In this document: piece by piece, positions 62,190-64,000 of the stretch
Position numbering within the stretch: the stretch's first letter is position 1
Layout of the letters: each line of letters opens with the position of its first letter
NCBI GenBank assembly: GCA_040437565.1
Contig: JBDOQK010000007.1
Span: 62,001-126,000 of the forward strand
Source of the DNA: Albugo candida
Lineage: Eukaryota > Oomycota > Peronosporomycetes > Albuginales
Reading direction: 5' to 3'
Length of the DNA stretch: 64,000 nucleotides
The notes under the pieces: model-generated
Databases searched by the model: none
What the model was told of the DNA's origin: nothing
What the model saw: only the letters and a program-made list of their open reading frames with translations
Position numbers and translations under genes: made by a program

Positions 62190-62846
62190 GTCTAACTTCA
62201 AACGAAGTGTTCTTTTATTGTATTTTATTCCGTTGCATCTATTCAGACCAATCAGAGGCCACGATTTCCATCAATTTATAAAGGGTGGGGCTGGATAACG
62301 ATTCTCCTAATTTTATTTTACTTACTCTGTTCTGTTTGTTTGAACTAATCAGAGGCCACAGATATAATAATTTATGGAGGCTACGGGCTGGTTGAGGTTA
62401 GGGAGCCTTCAGTATTCACTCACCCTCTTAATTAGGGCTGCAAATGGATCCACTGGATCTGGATGTCGAATGGATATCCAGTGGAACTGGACCTGAGAGT
62501 TGGATCCATTTGCATCAAAAAAACTTAGCATGCATCTACCAAGTAGTGACTATGACGGTCATATGTAGAATTTTAGTGAAGTATGCCGCTGATAACAATC
62601 TATATCGTGGAATATATTCTATAGATTATATAGGGAGCCGCTTACTAGCCCCCAGCCTCCGTAAATTATTATATTGGTGGCCTCTGATTGGTTCAAACAA
62701 ACAGAACAGAGTAAGTGAAATAAATTTAGGAGAATCGTTATCCAGCCCCACCCTTTATAAATTGATGGAAATCGTGGCCTCTGATTGGTCTGAATAGATG
62801 CAACGGAATAAAATACAATAAAAGAACACTTCGTTTGAAGTCAGAC
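62190..62846. repeat. Large inverted repeat, arms about 200 bp (foldback / MITE-like)
   Basis: 62190-62391 is the imperfect reverse complement of 62646-62846 (by eye around 90%). Each arm carries two copies of an AATCAGAGGCC motif (GGCCTCTGATTGG in the right arm), the phrase AGCCCCACCCTTTATAAATT (inverted in the left arm) and an outer ACTTCAAACGAAGTG-like tip. The spacer of about 250 bp contains a smaller hairpin. Such long terminal inverted repeats without a coding core are typical of foldback elements or of two MITEs inserted head to head. Confidence 0.8.
62439..62514. repeat. Small hairpin within the inverted-repeat spacer
   Basis: TGCAAATGGATCCA at 62439-62452 is the exact reverse complement of 62501-62514. 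Inside it, CCACTGGAT and ATCCAGTGG form a second, nested pair. Confidence 0.85.
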
Positions 62847-62982
62847 TTAGACTTCTCAATTTGCCGGCTACTACGTAACCGCCCAATTTAGTACAACACA
62901 ACTCGAAAAACTACTTTTTTCAACTCTTTCCTCTCGAAAACAATGGTCCAAGTCGACATATCGACACAACCAAGGGTGCTAG

Positions 62983-63082
62983 NNNNNNNNNNNNNNNNNN
63001 NNNNNNNNNNNNNNNNNNNNNNNNNNNNNNNNNNNNNNNNNNNNNNNNNNNNNNNNNNNNNNNNNNNNNNNNNNNNNNNNNN
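62983..63082. other. Assembly gap (100 N)
   Basis: Exactly 100 N, between the inverted-repeat region and the cullin fragment. I see no shared sequence on its sides. Confidence 0.95.
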
Positions 63083-63240
63083 TTGCTACTATTCAATGAT
63101 GCAGAAGGTCCTTTTTCTTTTGAAACATTACGAGAAGCACTCAATCTATCCGTAGACGTTGTGAAACGGATCCTGCACTCGCTGTCATGTGGAAAATACA
63201 AAATCTTGACCAAAACCAAAACCACATTCAAAATCAACCG
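63083..63240 (+). pseudogene. Cullin C-terminal fragment
   Basis: The first bases after the gap encode LLLFNDAEGPFSFETLRE then ALNLSVDVVKRILHSLSCGK and YKILTKT. This matches the start of the cullin winged-helix region (LLLFN, SFEEI, L.RTL.SLACGK...L.K), part of cullin-RING ubiquitin ligases. After that the sequence becomes A/C-rich (ACCAAAACCAAAACC) and family similarity is lost within 20 codons, with a stop at 63311. The upstream part is in the gap. It could be an exon of a real gene split by gaps, or a captured or decayed fragment among repeats. Confidence 0.65.
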
Positions 63241-63406
63241 CAACATAAACCAAAAAAGCAACCAAAACAAACAAACGCGCCAACGGTGCTCGTGGTGGTA
63301 CCACAAAAGGTAGTGAAGCCAGTTCTCAGTGAAGAATTGAAAGCGAGGAAACCTGAACGGAAGCTATCCGATCAAATCTCGTTGGAGCTCAGTACTCCCT
63401 CAACTA

Positions 63407-63506
63407 NNNNNNNNNNNNNNNNNNNNNNNNNNNNNNNNNNNNNNNNNNNNNNNNNNNNNNNNNNNNNNNNNNNNNNNNNNNNNNNNNNNNNNNNNNNNNN
63501 NNNNNN
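63407..63506. other. Assembly gap (100 N)
   Basis: Exactly 100 N, directly before the second LINE tail. The sequence to its left (63300-63406, reading VVVPQKVVKPVLSEELKARK) may belong to the 5' part of the LINE or to another gene. Confidence 0.95.
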
Positions 63507-63507
63507 T

Positions 63508-64000
63508 CGTTTCTGGTTCTTGAAGGATATTCAGCCCGACATCATATTGTGCACGCAGCCTTCGTGTGGGGCTGTGGAATCCGATCAACATCTCTTTCTA
63601 GAGTGCGATCACACGGCACACTTATGGAGGGAGTTACTCCCTAGTTGGGATCCGTTTTTCTCCTCTCGACCACGTTGTACGGATATTGCATGTGCAATCG
63701 TACCAACACTACGGTCGGATTGGAAAGAATATTTAGCAATTCTATCGGATTTATGGCTTACATTGCAAGCGATGACACTGCACTTCGTCTGGACAGATCG
63801 GAATCGTCGTTTGTTCGATCAGCGATCAGCAACTCCGACAGTTCCAGCACTTTCCGTCATTTATACCACGTTTAGTGCGCACCTTCGGTACTTTCGAAGA
63901 CAGTGTTACGACCAAGAGGAACGCATTCGGCTTGCAAAGGGGCTGGATCAACTCGCAACACAAGGATCATTTGGTGGATTTTTCAGAAGTCGAAGATCCT
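63508..64000 (+). mobile_element. LINE 3' part (second copy of the family at 1-2716), runs off window
   Basis: One open frame across the whole stretch encodes the zf-RVT-like finger and tail: CTQPSCGAVESDQHLFLECD, LWRELLPSWDPFFSSRPR, LHFVWTDRNRRLFDQRSA and LRYFRRQCYDQEE. The same phrases occur at 2167-2650 (HFIWTDRNRRLFDQ, FYQRQCYDPAQ) in a more damaged form. This copy has no stop here, so it is younger or less decayed. The RT part must lie in the gap or is missing; with only 100 N shown, the true gap may be larger. Confidence 0.85.

Noticed and set aside
1-64000. CRISPR array, tRNA or rRNA genes
   Set aside because: No regularly spaced direct repeats and no convincing tRNA or rRNA sequence found by eye; small structured RNAs could still be missed without a covariance search.

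Overview
The window comes from a compact, intron-poor eukaryote, and an oomycete (water mould) is the best fit. Reasons: canonical GT-AG introns of only 35-65 nt; gene neighbours often 10-300 bp apart; a BT1-type folate/biopterin carrier; large axonemal proteins that imply a motile zoospore; and a promoter element upstream of the PRP16 gene that resembles an oomycete initiator. The AT-rich base composition suggests an Albugo-like (white rust) lineage more than Phytophthora. That placement is inference, not a sequence match.

Layout. 1-2.7 kb is a decayed LINE. 3.0-18.9 kb is mostly a conserved gene block: PPX1/prune phosphoesterase, a CENP-B-type DNA-binding protein, the PRP16/DHX38 splicing helicase, a tiny SERBP1/Stm1-like gene, an RJL small GTPase, decayed DNA, two related secreted-protein genes, urease accessory UreF, an SLC1 transporter with altered cation-site residues, a five-exon Qc-SNARE and a Cys-rich protein. 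19.2-43.7 kb is the densest part: CFAP44, kinetochore NUF2, a TUTase/non-canonical poly(A) polymerase, a 2.1k-residue WD40 protein, a PX-like protein, a deaminase fusion and a SIRT6/7-type sirtuin. 43.7-47.4 kb shows nothing coding that I can support. A BT1 carrier follows. 49.9-55.2 kb is degenerate and holds an HslU pseudogene. An RMD1/RMND1 gene and a TOM1/THH1-like membrane protein follow. The last 5 kb is repeat-rich: a broken MULE DNA transposon, a large inverted repeat, a cullin fragment and a second LINE copy of the same family as the first.

Assembly warning. There are nine runs of exactly 100 N. Four (25.4, 30.0, 40.7 and 52.8 kb) lie between two apparently identical direct copies of 563-1883 bp, which is what unmerged overlapping contig ends look like. 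Removing one copy plus the Ns restores single intact genes for CFAP44/NUF2, the TUTase (repairing its frame) and the deaminase. A fifth gap (13.4 kb) has similar but diverged copies on either side.

Several genes here had to be assembled from exons: SNARE 128 aa, RMD1 360 aa, NUF2 463 aa, TUTase about 847 aa, deaminase fusion 596 aa, SERBP1-like 66 aa. Many long reading frames begin at non-ATG codons; I moved starts to the first credible ATG.
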